Shown here: in pieces, positions 42,130 through 50,333 of the stretch
Layout: each line of letters begins with the position of its first letter
Position numbering within the stretch: position 1 is the first letter of the stretch
From: CBDDEH01 sp965226865
GTDB lineage: Bacteria > Chloroflexota > Dehalococcoidia > Lucifugimonadales > JAGWBF01
DNA: 64,000 nucleotides
Direction of reading: 5' to 3'
Assembly (NCBI GenBank): GCA_965226865.1
Contig: CBDDEH010000004.1
Span: forward strand, 620,001-684,000
Notes under the pieces: model-generated
What the model was told of the DNA's origin: nothing
The model's input: only the letters and a program-made list of their open reading frames with translations
Database searches by the model: none
Made by a program: the position numbers and the translations under genes

Positions 42130-43086
42130 GTGAAAGCTCTAATTACTGGAGGTGCGGGATTCATTGGGTCGAATATTGTTAAACTCCTCTTAGAGCACTC
42201 TCATGATGTAATGGTGTTGGACTCTTTATCTTACGGATACAAGGAGAATCTCGAAGGGCTTGGCAGGGTCAAAATATTGGAAGGGGATATTCGAGATGCT
42301 AGTATCGTAGACAAAGCCCTGAAAGACGTAGATGTTGTCTTTCATCTAGCTGCCAGTGTCGGCAATGCCAGATCGATCCAGGACCCTGCCACAGATTCTG
42401 GCGTGAATGTCCTGGGCACACTCCAACTACTTGAGTCAGCTAGGAAAATCGGGGTCAAGAAGGTTGTCTATTCCTCGTCTGCAAGCATATTCGGGGAGCC
42501 GCAGTACTTGCCTATCGATGAGAAACACCCTTTTCAACCAGAAACCCCTTACGCTGTCAGCAAAATGGCGGGAGAGAAGCACTCTTTGTGCTATGCCAAA
42601 CTTTATGATATGGACGTAATCGCACTCCGTTACTTTAACGTGTATGGACCTAATCAACGGTACGACGCTTATGGAAACGTAATTCCGATCTTCGCCATGC
42701 GCCTGGCTAGCAACCAGCCTTTCACAGTCTACGGCGACGGGGAGCAAACGCGCGATTTCATAAACGTAAGAGACGTGGCATGGGCAAACTTATTGGCGGC
42801 TCAAAGTGATGGCGTTAGCGGGGTCTTTAACATCGGAAGCGGAACGTCCATCACAATTAATCGCCTGGTGCGAACTATAAAGGAGGTAGTCGGGGTGAAC
42901 ATAAAGATCGATCGTCAGCCTCCTCGAAAAGGAGACGTGCTGCATAGTTTGAGTGACATTTCAGCAGCTCGCTCTGTCTTGGCTTTTGAACCTCGGGTCA
43001 ATCTCACAGAGGGTGTCGCCGAATATTTGTCTTGGATGAGGGAGGATTCAGCGTCGAAAAGCCCACAAACGAGGATTGCTAGGTGA
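42130..43086 (+). CDS. NAD-dependent nucleotide-sugar epimerase/dehydratase
   Basis: 318-residue extended SDR: T-G-G-A-G-F-I-G-S at 6-14, S-S-S-A-S-I-F-G with the active-site Ser/Thr, Y-A-V-S-K with the Tyr-x3-Lys pair, R-Y-F-N-V-Y-G-P-N-Q, and D-G-E-Q-T-R-D-F-I-N-V-R-D-V. It resembles UDP-glucose/UDP-GlcNAc 4-epimerases. GTG start. It overlaps the next gene by 4 bp. A C4-epimerase beside a reductase and a C2-epimerase suggests supply of an N-acetyl-6-deoxy-hexosamine or galacturonic-type sugar; the exact reaction is open. Confidence 0.85.
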   Translation: MKALITGGAGFIGSNIVKLLLEHSHDVMVLDSLSYGYKENLEGLGRVKILEGDIRDASIVDKALKDVDVVFHLAASVGNARSIQDPATDSGVNVLGTLQLLESARKIGVKKVVYSSSASIFGEPQYLPIDEKHPFQPETPYAVSKMAGEKHSLCYAKLYDMDVIALRYFNVYGPNQRYDAYGNVIPIFAMRLASNQPFTVYGDGEQTRDFINVRDVAWANLLAAQSDGVSGVFNIGSGTSITINRLVRTIKEVVGVNIKIDRQPPRKGDVLHSLSDISAARSVLAFEPRVNLTEGVAEYLSWMREDSASKSPQTRIAR

Positions 43087-43991
43087 GGGTATTAATCCTG
43101 GGCGGATCGGGCATGTTAGGGCATAAGCTTTGGCAGATCAGTTCCGAACGGTTCGATACATTCGCAACGGTCCGTCAAGACCACCCAAACCTTGTCGAAG
43201 ATGGGAGATTTGATCCGGCCCGGCTGCGCATAGGGGTTAATGCCCAAGATATTGAAACTGTTAAACAGGTAATTGAAGAAATCAGCCCTGACGTGATCGT
43301 AAATTGTATTGGAGTCGTCAAGCAGTTGCCCTCAGCAACAGACCCCGTTCTAACCATACAGGTGAACTCTCTTTTCCCACACCAGGTAGCTCAACTTTCC
43401 AAAGATTATGCAGCTAGACTAATACATTTGAGCACCGACTGCGTTTTTTCAGGCCGCAAAGGAATGTACACCGAAAATGACACCCCTGACCCCACAGATT
43501 TATATGGGAGGTCAAAACTGCTAGGCGAAGTTATCCAACAAGGTTCTCTTACTATTAGAACTTCGACGATAGGGAGAGAGGTAACAAAGAAGGTTGGGCT
43601 GTTAGAATGGTTCCTGAGCAAAGATGGTCAAAGAATCGATGGTTTCGAAAATGTAATATTCTCTGGGCTCTCAACCATTGCCCTTGCTCGCATTATTCAA
43701 AGAGTATGCTCGGATTTCAAAAACCTATCAGGTTTATATCATGTCTCAAGTTATCCCATTAACAAATATGAGCTGTTGGCACGATTGAGGGACAAGTTGA
43801 GCCTGTCGACAGACATTAAAGCGGCTAAACAGCCTTATTCGGATAGGAGCCTTGATTCATCCAAGTTTTGGCTCGAAACAGGTTTGCCAAAACCAGTCTG
43901 GGAAGATATGTTAGATGAACTAGCAACGGACATGGCTCAGTATCAATCTCTGAGCCCGGTTCGGCTTCCTGAGGAGAAGATGAATGCTTAA
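43083..43991 (+). CDS. RmlD-like sugar-nucleotide reductase (WbvR/WbjC-type)
   Basis: 302 residues: L-G-G-S-G-M-L-G-H at 6-14, V-N-C-I-G-V-V-K-Q, L-S-T-D-C-V-F-S-G-R-K-G, D-L-Y-G-R-S-K-L-L-G-E with Tyr-x3-Lys. RmlD-type reductases of this size reduce the 4-keto group in UDP-L-QuiNAc/L-RhaNAc synthesis (WbvR), while longer WbjC/CapF proteins act in L-FucNAc synthesis. With the 2-epimerase that follows (8-bp overlap) and a PseB/WbjB-type dehydratase elsewhere in the locus, UDP-L-QuiNAc or a relative is likely. Confidence 0.8.
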   Translation: MRVLILGGSGMLGHKLWQISSERFDTFATVRQDHPNLVEDGRFDPARLRIGVNAQDIETVKQVIEEISPDVIVNCIGVVKQLPSATDPVLTIQVNSLFPHQVAQLSKDYAARLIHLSTDCVFSGRKGMYTENDTPDPTDLYGRSKLLGEVIQQGSLTIRTSTIGREVTKKVGLLEWFLSKDGQRIDGFENVIFSGLSTIALARIIQRVCSDFKNLSGLYHVSSYPINKYELLARLRDKLSLSTDIKAAKQPYSDRSLDSSKFWLETGLPKPVWEDMLDELATDMAQYQSLSPVRLPEEKMNA

Positions 43992-45204
43992 AGTCATGAC
44001 CATCCTGGGCATTCGCCCGGATTTCATTCGCATGAGCGAGATAATCAGAGGGCTAGATAACGCAAGTGGCGTGAATCATGTCTTGGTTCATAGCGGCCAG
44101 CATTACAGCTATGCCATGGATGAGGTGTTCTTCGATGATCTAAACATTAGGAAGCCAGATTACAACTTTCGAATTGGAAGCGGCACCCACGGTGAACAAA
44201 CTGGGAAACTACTAATCGAAGCCGAGAAAGTAATAGTGTCAGATAGGCCGGATATTTGTTTGTTCCTGGGCGATGCAAATGCCACCTTGTCAGCGATTGC
44301 GGCTGCCAAGGTTAATGTAAAGGTGGCTCACATAGAAGGTGGGATGCGTAGTTTTGATTGGCGAATGCCTGAAGAGAAGAACAGAACGATCGTAGACCAC
44401 ATTTCGGATTATGTATACGTATACACCTATAGATACAAAGAACATCTGATCCTTGAAGGGATTCCGGAGTACAAAGTCTTTGTGGTGGGTAATCCAATAG
44501 TCGATATTGTTAACCTATTTAAGGGGAGGGCGGCACAAAAGTCTAACGTCCTGGAACGCAAAGGGCTTTCAAAGGGGAGGTACTTACTGGTAACCCTTCA
44601 CCGAGAAGAGAATGTCGACGATCCAACTGTTCTAGCCGGACTAATCAATTCTCTCGATATGGTCGCTAAGCGACTCGATTTACCTGTGTATTATCCTATT
44701 TCATACCGGACCCAAAAGAAGTTGGCAGAATTCGGAATCACCCTTCCACAATCCATCATTCAAGATGACCCATTGGGTTTCATAGACTTCCTTAATGCCG
44801 AGCAAAATGCAGCGCTGATTATTTCTGATAGTGGAACCGTCCAGGAGGAGGCCAACATCCTAAATGTTCCATGTGTTGTTGCCAGGCTAAGCACGGAACG
44901 GCCAGAAACTATTGAAGTCGGAGGATGTATTCTAGCCGGTACTGATCCAGAAAATGTTGCGGCCGCCGCAGAGAGATTGATCAACATTGATCGTAACTGG
45001 CAACACATACTCGGAGATGGTCATTCAAGCAAGAGGATAGTAGATCATTTAATCGGCTTAGAAGAAGAGATCAAAGAAAAAGATCAACTTCCGCCGTATA
45101 TCGATCGCCGTAAACGGTTGGCATATAGCCCTAACTTTGGTGTCGAGCGGTTGGGAGGCGGAGGATGGGAGCGTCCGAGACCCAAAGGATATAATTTTAG
45201 TTAG
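43984..45204 (+). CDS. UDP-N-acetyl-sugar 2-epimerase (WecB/WbjD/WbvD family)
   Basis: 406 residues with the non-hydrolysing 2-epimerase hallmarks: I-L-G-I-R-P-D-F-I-R-M near the start, H-S-G-Q-H-Y-S, A-H-I-E-G-G-M-R-S, E-E-K-N-R-T-I-V-D-H-I-S-D, T-L-H-R-E-E-N-V-D and I-S-D-S-G-T-V-Q-E-E. R-P-D-F-I replaces the commoner R-P-E-x-I-K, as in WbjD-type enzymes. It is the last gene of the long plus-strand locus; no clear terminator hairpin follows before the minus-strand gene. Confidence 0.88.
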   Translation: MLKVMTILGIRPDFIRMSEIIRGLDNASGVNHVLVHSGQHYSYAMDEVFFDDLNIRKPDYNFRIGSGTHGEQTGKLLIEAEKVIVSDRPDICLFLGDANATLSAIAAAKVNVKVAHIEGGMRSFDWRMPEEKNRTIVDHISDYVYVYTYRYKEHLILEGIPEYKVFVVGNPIVDIVNLFKGRAAQKSNVLERKGLSKGRYLLVTLHREENVDDPTVLAGLINSLDMVAKRLDLPVYYPISYRTQKKLAEFGITLPQSIIQDDPLGFIDFLNAEQNAALIISDSGTVQEEANILNVPCVVARLSTERPETIEVGGCILAGTDPENVAAAAERLINIDRNWQHILGDGHSSKRIVDHLIGLEEEIKEKDQLPPYIDRRKRLAYSPNFGVERLGGGGWERPRPKGYNFS

Positions 45205-45245
45205 CCTAAACCCATATAGCGTGTCTTATTCTGCTCGATTGAATT

Positions 45246-46028
45246 CTAGTAATTGAGCCCGCTGACCCGCTTGAAGGTCTCCAGCGGGTTGTCGGTCACC
45301 ACCGCGTCCAGTTTCGACTCCCCGGATAACGCCCCAAGGGCTCTCACGTCCCAATTCCAAGCTGCCACTGACTTCCCCTGCCGGTGGAACCTGTCCAGAA
45401 GTTTTCGGTTATATGTATCGCGGTCAGGCGCCAGCCATCGGGGGTTCACCAACGGGCTGAGCCAACGCTGTTTGATGGGAAAGGGATGGTTTGCCGACCA
45501 AATGTAGCCCCGTGCTATGCGGGGCTCCAGTACCCTGACAACTGCCACGGCGATGGGGTTGAAGCTGGCGACCATGGTGCTGTCCCAGCGATGGTAGGCT
45601 CGAATCACATTTACAACCCGGGATGCCAGGGACCACACTCCCGTTCCCCGCACTTTTAGCTCTATGTAGACCAGGTAGTTGCCTGGCAGCGCTTCGAATA
45701 CTTCAGCCAGAGTAGGCACCTTCTCGCCTTTGTAGCCAGGGCCGAACCAGGACCCTGCGTCCAGCGCCTTTATCTCCCGCACAGTATTAGTCCCCACAAG
45801 CCCTCTTCCATTTGTCGTCCTGTCCAGTCGCCTATCGTGTAGGACGACCACCTCTTTGTCCTTGGTCAACCTTACGTCCATCTCCACTCCATCGGCACCT
45901 ACCCCCATTGCCTTTCGGAAAGCGACGATCGTGTTTTCGGGAGCGAGGTCACTTCCGCCACGATGGGCTATGGCTAACGGGTATTCTAATGAGCCTGGTT
46001 CGATGCTCCATGTGTGAAATTTGTTCAT
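45246..46028 (-). CDS. Glycerophosphodiester phosphodiesterase
   Basis: 260 residues. A-I-A-H-R-G-G-S-D-L-A-P-E-N-T, G-V-E-M-D-V-R-L-T-K-D and V-L-H-D-R-R-L-D-R-T-T form the GDPD catalytic and metal site (His, Glu, Asp, His); V-Y-I-E-L-K-V follows. It hydrolyses glycerophosphodiesters to sn-glycerol-3-phosphate and an alcohol. There is no signal peptide, so it is probably cytoplasmic. It is convergent with the polysaccharide locus and divergent from the oxidoreductase gene; the 97-bp gap to that gene contains a TTGTT-CTC-AACAA inverted repeat (about 46,049-46,061) that could be an operator. Confidence 0.88.
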   Translation of the reverse strand: MNKFHTWSIEPGSLEYPLAIAHRGGSDLAPENTIVAFRKAMGVGADGVEMDVRLTKDKEVVVLHDRRLDRTTNGRGLVGTNTVREIKALDAGSWFGPGYKGEKVPTLAEVFEALPGNYLVYIELKVRGTGVWSLASRVVNVIRAYHRWDSTMVASFNPIAVAVVRVLEPRIARGYIWSANHPFPIKQRWLSPLVNPRWLAPDRDTYNRKLLDRFHRQGKSVAAWNWDVRALGALSGESKLDAVVTDNPLETFKRVSGLNY

Positions 46029-46125
46029 AGCTGTCGTAGTATGTCATGTGCGCGTGTTGTTCTCAACAATAGACAAAAGGTTTTGCGGTTGAGCGAGCAA
46101 CTTACTTCTGATGCAGGGGCTCGTT

Positions 46126-47250
46126 ATGACAACCAATCCTGATGTGGTGGTAATCGGCGGTGGATTCGCCGGGTGCGCTACAGCCTATTTTCTTGCCAAA
46201 GAAGGGGTAGCAGTGACCTTGATCGAGAGGGATGCCGTAGGTAGCTGTGCTTCCGGATTCGCCGCCGGTCTGCTGAACCCCCTCGACGGCCACGGCGTTC
46301 CCGGCGCCCTTGAACCCCTGGCTCGGGAAAGCATGGGAATGCATGAGAGTCTTACGGAGGACATCAAAAACGAAACCGGAATCGACCCACATCTTACGAC
46401 GATCGATTCTATGTGGGTCGTTTTTGATGAAGCACAAAGTGAGGGTCTCCAGTGGCTCCATGGACTCGCTCAGCGTATGGGAGGCCTATCGCCCAAATGG
46501 CTAAGCGGCGAAGAGGTCCGGTCTGAAGAGCCTCGAGTGTCCCCGGAGGTTTTCAAAGCGCTACGCGTCGGGGGAACTATGCGAGTGGAATGCTACGAAT
46601 ACACGATGGCCCTCGCCCGAGCTGCCCAGAAGTTCGGTGCGGTAATAAGACAAGGAACTGTCAGAGCGTTCAGTAAATCCGATTGCCGTGTGTCTGGTGT
46701 CGTGGTTGACTCGGATGAGATAGCTTGCGACAAGGTGGTGCTGGCCATGGGACCCTGGATAGGACCGATTGGTCGTAGCTGGCTCAATGTCCCTGTGCCC
46801 GTGAAGCCTATAAAGGGACAAATCCTCCGTCTAGAGTATGGAGGACCCCCCATTGAGCGGGTCATTTACGATACCCAGCGTGGATACGTGGCTTCCAAGG
46901 CTGATGGCCTGGTATGGGTGGGGACCACAGAAGAGGATGTCGGGTTCGACGACAGCACCACCAACGAAGCACGGGATTCAATAATGAAGCGCGTCCAAAG
47001 GATTGTTCCGGATTTGTCCAATACCAAACTGGTCCTTCAGACCGCCTGTTTTAGACCTGTGTCGGAGGACGGGTTGCCGATTATCGGACAGGTTCCCGGA
47101 TTGGACGGCGCTTACCTGGTTACAGGTGCGGGCCGCAAGGGCATCTTCCTGGGACCGGCACTGGGCAAGGCGGCAGCCGACATCATTATTTCGAGTCGCA
47201 CTGGCCTTCCAATTGAAACCTTTTCACCAGACCGGTTCATTAATGATTAG
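46126..47250 (+). CDS. FAD-dependent oxidoreductase (glycine/D-amino-acid oxidase family)
   Basis: 374 residues from the ATG at 46,126 (an in-frame ATG 15 bp upstream is possible). D-V-V-V-I-G-G-G-F-A-G-C-A-T-A-Y-F is the dinucleotide-binding motif of the DAO/DadA family; R-P-V-S-E-D-G-L-P-I-I-G and V-T-G-A-G-R-K-G-I-F-L-G-P-A are the C-terminal FAD motifs. It probably deaminates or demethylates a small amino acid. No pathway partner adjacent. Divergent from the GDPD gene and convergent with the small minus-strand gene that follows. Confidence 0.83.
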   Translation: MTTNPDVVVIGGGFAGCATAYFLAKEGVAVTLIERDAVGSCASGFAAGLLNPLDGHGVPGALEPLARESMGMHESLTEDIKNETGIDPHLTTIDSMWVVFDEAQSEGLQWLHGLAQRMGGLSPKWLSGEEVRSEEPRVSPEVFKALRVGGTMRVECYEYTMALARAAQKFGAVIRQGTVRAFSKSDCRVSGVVVDSDEIACDKVVLAMGPWIGPIGRSWLNVPVPVKPIKGQILRLEYGGPPIERVIYDTQRGYVASKADGLVWVGTTEEDVGFDDSTTNEARDSIMKRVQRIVPDLSNTKLVLQTACFRPVSEDGLPIIGQVPGLDGAYLVTGAGRKGIFLGPALGKAAADIIISSRTGLPIETFSPDRFIND

Positions 47251-47251
47251 A

Positions 47252-47476
47252 TCAGGCATCTTGCTTCAGCTTGTTCAGGTGTGCCCATAACATGTGCCAC
47301 ACGGTTCGCCGTTCCTCGGGGGTCAGTTTCCTGCCCATCTCATTGCGATACTCAAGTACCGCCTTGCCAGCCAGTGCTCCCCAGCTTCCCGGCTCTCGCT
47401 CCATCCATTTGGACACCAACTTAGAGTTCTTCTCGAGGGTGACTCGAATCGCTTGCTCGATGAGGGGATTGCTCAA
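47252..47476 (-). CDS. Small conserved-looking helical protein
   Basis: 74 residues, charged and alpha-helical, ending V-W-H-M-L-W-A-H-L-N-K-L-K-Q. No signal or cysteine pair. It starts 4 bp after cobQ on the same strand, so it is co-transcribed with it or with what remains of that operon. Not a family I can name. Confidence 0.55.
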   Translation of the reverse strand: MSNPLIEQAIRVTLEKNSKLVSKWMEREPGSWGALAGKAVLEYRNEMGRKLTPEERRTVWHMLWAHLNKLKQDA

Positions 47477-47480
47477 GTAG

Positions 47481-48875
47481 TCAGGTCCTTACCCCCATGA
47501 TCCGGTAAATGTAGTCCATATCCAGGCTGCCACGGACCAAGTCAGCCAGCCTGTCATACGCCTCTTCCTTTGAAAACACGGCGTTAGTCAAACTCAGGCT
47601 AACGCCTTTTCTTATGGCCAGCTCTTTTAGAATAGCTCGCCGCAAGCCTTCGTTGTGAAACAGGCCGTGGACGTACGTCCCTAGGACGTTCCCGTCCACG
47701 GAGGTTGCCCCATCCTGATCCCTGCAGGGCCTTGCTGACCGCTCCTCGATTAGGAACGGTGAGTCAAGGCCGTTTTGGTTTGTATGGCCCATGTGGATCT
47801 CGTATCCGGTTATGGGCAACCCTTGGGCGCTCTGGAGCAATCCACTCCGGCTGGTCACTGTGCCACGCACCTGGTGGGTGGACTTGCTGGGCAGGAATGT
47901 TGTCGTCACTGGAAGGAGTCCCAGGCCCTTCATTTGGCTCCGGGTGCTTTCCACGTGATTGGGGTCAAGGATCAGTTCACCGAGCATCTGATATCCGCCG
48001 CAGATGCCGATTACCGGCGTCCCCTGTTTCGCCAGCCTGGCTATTTCCTCGCCAATGGCCCAGCTTTCAAGGTATTGCAGATCGGCGATAGTGCTTTTTG
48101 TTCCCGGCAGTATGATCAGGTCCGGGTCGCCGAGCGAGTCGTTAGCCTCGACGTAACGGAGCCTTACCCCCTCTTCTTGCTCCACCGCAATATCCAGCAC
48201 GAAATCGCTTTGAGTCTTCATGTCGCGCCGCCGCTCCAGAGAAACAGAGTCTTCCTCCGCTATATATATGTCGTGGTAGTAAGGAATAACTCCGAGCACT
48301 TTAATGCCGGTCCGCTGCTCAATCCATTCCAGCCCTGAAATGAGCAGCGAGAGGTCGCCCCTGAACTTGTTGATAACCAGACCCTTAACTAAAGTTCGTT
48401 CCTCGGACGTTAGAAGTTCCAGGGTTCCCACTATTGATGCGAACACCCCTCCACGGTCGATGTCTGACACCAAAAGCACAGGTGCTCGAAGGTGTTGAGC
48501 GACCCGCATATTCACGATGTCTCGGTCCTTAAGATTTACTTCCGCTGGACTCCCTGCTCCTTCGACGACGATTACATCGTACTCGGCTGACAGCTTCCCC
48601 AGAGAATCGGTTACGGCGGACCATAATTGTTCTTTTAGCCCGAAGTATTCCCTGGCTGGCAGAGTATCGATGGGCCTGCCCATCACGATAACCTGGGAGC
48701 GATTGTCCCCCTCCGGCTTCAACAAGATAGGGTTCATTTCGATTGATGGCTCCACACAGGCGGCCTCCGCCTGGACTACCTGGGCCCTTCCCATCTCCAG
48801 ACCGTCCTGGGTCACAAAGGAGTTCAGGGACATGTTCTGGGCTTTGAACGGTGCCACGTTCCAGCCGTCCTGATG
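47481..48875 (-). pseudogene. cobQ: Cobyric acid synthase (CobQ) missing its N-terminal P-loop
   Basis: CobQ amidates adenosylcobyrinic diamide. The frame reads H-Q-D-G-W-N-V-A-P-F-K-A-Q-N-M-S-L-N-S, normally residues about 30-48, and runs to a normal C-terminus with the glutaminase-like I-C-G-G-Y-Q-M-L-G-E and the late His (G-T-Y-V-H-G-L-F-H). Upstream of His the sequence passes into IS110, with a stop two codons further. The P-loop segment (G-T-x-S-x-x-G-K-S) is absent here and also absent beyond the IS. An internal GTG at 48,857 exists, but a protein from it would lack ATP binding. So a disrupted gene, with the 5' part deleted or moved. Confidence 0.85.
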
Positions 48876-48887
48876 CTCCTATGGATG

Positions 48888-49967
48888 TCAAGGAGTGCTG
48901 TGGGATAGGGCTGAGTTCCGTAGGACGGAGAAGACCTCGCGAGCGACATAGCGTTTGAGGCAACGGATCACCTCAGCCTTGCTCATTCCCTCGGTGGTGC
49001 GACGACGCATGTATGCCTGGGTCCGCTCATCATGACGAAGTCTGACGACAACAATGCGATGGAGTGCCGCGTTGGCCTGGCGGTGGCCGCCGCGGTTGAG
49101 CCGATGCCTGTTGGTCTTGCCGGAGGAAGCAGGGATGGGATTGACACCGCACAGGGAGGCGAAGGCAGCCTCGGAGTGGAGGCGGTCATGGTTACTCCCG
49201 GCAGCAATGAGGAGGGTCGCCGCCGTGTCTGGTCCTATGCCGAAGCCATCCACCAGGGCTGGGGCTGCCGTCCGTGTGAGTCGTTGGATCTCGGCCTCCA
49301 GGTCCTTTATCTCATTACCGAGTTGACGGTAGCGACGGGCAAGGGAGCGAAGAGCATACTTGGCCGTCGCGGTGGGACCCTCCATACGACCAGGCCGGAA
49401 GCTCTTGGACCGGGTGACAAGGGCAGCAGCGGTGAGGCCAGTGAGGTGCTCACGAAGCCGGGCCGGGGCCGTGACAACCAGGGCCTTCATCTGGTTGATT
49501 GCCTGGGTGCGAGCCTTGACGGCCGAGTCCTTGGTGCTCTTGAACATACGGATCATTTCGACTTCACCCTCACCTGACTTGGGAGTGGCATCGGCTACTC
49601 CGGCAAGCACGGCACGCGCTGCCATCTCCGCATCAGTGGGATCGCTCTTCCCCTTCCGATAGCGGGTTGACCGGTCGGGCCGGTTGACCTCCACTACGGT
49701 ATGGCCCCTACTGGTCAGGAATCGGGCGACTCCGGCACCGTAGGAACCGGTGCCTTCAATCCCGAAGGCATGAATCTCTCCCAGGCCCCGGGACCACCGT
49801 TCGAGCTCCCCATACCCATGGGTGGTCGCCACTGTGTGAAGCTCCCCCAGGCGGACCCCCTGACGGTCAATGGCCACCGCCACATGCTCATCCTGGTGGG
49901 TGTCGACTCCGACGACCAGCTCAACACCACGACTACCTTTATGACCGACGACTCCTGTCATTTCCAC
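48888..49967 (-). CDS. IS110-family DEDD transposase
   Basis: 359 residues. V-V-G-V-D-T-H-Q-D-E-H at 17-27 gives the first Asp, F-G-I-E-G-T-G-S-Y-G the Glu, and K-S-D-P-T-D-A-E-M-A-A-R-A the paired Asp residues of the RuvC-like domain. The C-terminal Transposase_20 domain has V-D-G-F-G-I-G-P-D-T-A and F-A-S-L-C-G-V-N-P-I-P-A-S-S-G with the nucleophilic Ser region, then N-R-G-G-H-R-Q-A-N-A-A-L. Full length, no disruption. It is the agent that beheaded cobQ. Confidence 0.92.
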   Translation of the reverse strand: MEMTGVVGHKGSRGVELVVGVDTHQDEHVAVAIDRQGVRLGELHTVATTHGYGELERWSRGLGEIHAFGIEGTGSYGAGVARFLTSRGHTVVEVNRPDRSTRYRKGKSDPTDAEMAARAVLAGVADATPKSGEGEVEMIRMFKSTKDSAVKARTQAINQMKALVVTAPARLREHLTGLTAAALVTRSKSFRPGRMEGPTATAKYALRSLARRYRQLGNEIKDLEAEIQRLTRTAAPALVDGFGIGPDTAATLLIAAGSNHDRLHSEAAFASLCGVNPIPASSGKTNRHRLNRGGHRQANAALHRIVVVRLRHDERTQAYMRRRTTEGMSKAEVIRCLKRYVAREVFSVLRNSALSHSTP

Positions 49968-50170
49968 CTCCCGGAGGATAGCGCACTGGCCAGGTGAGCG
50001 GACAGGACTGCGATGGGGCGTGAGGCCAGGCTCCTATAAGGTCACTGCTCGCCTTGCCGAGGGCACTTCTGGCGCCACCTCGAATCGAGTCGACAGATCA
50101 GGCTGAAGGCATGATGCCAGTCTCAGAAAGGGTCAGGCCCGAGCCGAGGTGGCCCGGGATTCATCATCGC
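49968..50170 (-). ncRNA. Candidate IS110 bridge RNA region
   Basis: IS110-group elements transcribe a bridge (seek) RNA from the non-coding end 5' of the transposase. This 203-bp stretch is in that position and has no gene. GCCACCTCG at 50,074-50,082 can pair perfectly with CGAGGTGGC at 50,145-50,153, closing a loop of about 62 nt that itself contains small hairpins (GGCAT/ATGCC near 50,108-50,118). Guide loops were not matched to the target, so this is a structural and positional call only. Confidence 0.4.
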
Positions 50171-50333
50171 AGTCTCAGGATGGTGTGTTTATGAAAGCAC
50201 TGGATTCCATCTGGGAAATATCGGATTGACTGAGGGCGGGGTTTCAAATTGCTTGCATCCGTCCTAGGGGCGGGAGTAAGATTATTTTATAGGGTCCATA
50301 TTTTCATTTTCCGGTACCCGGAGGATAAACAAA

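Larger units (their letters stand above)
48876..50170 (-). mobile_element. IS110-family insertion sequence (right limit approximate)
   Basis: Contains a complete IS110-type DEDD transposase (minus strand) with a very short 3' flank (ending in or next to cobQ at about 48,876) and a long non-coding 5' flank of about 200 bp. C-T-C-C-T-A-T occurs at 48,876-48,882 and again at 50,031-50,037. IS110 elements have no inverted repeats, so the limits are uncertain: the outer end could be near 50,031 or near 50,170. Confidence 0.7.

Noticed and set aside
42130..43086. Calling this gene galE outright
   Set aside because: The motifs fit several C4-epimerases and dehydratases; nothing fixes UDP-glucose as substrate.
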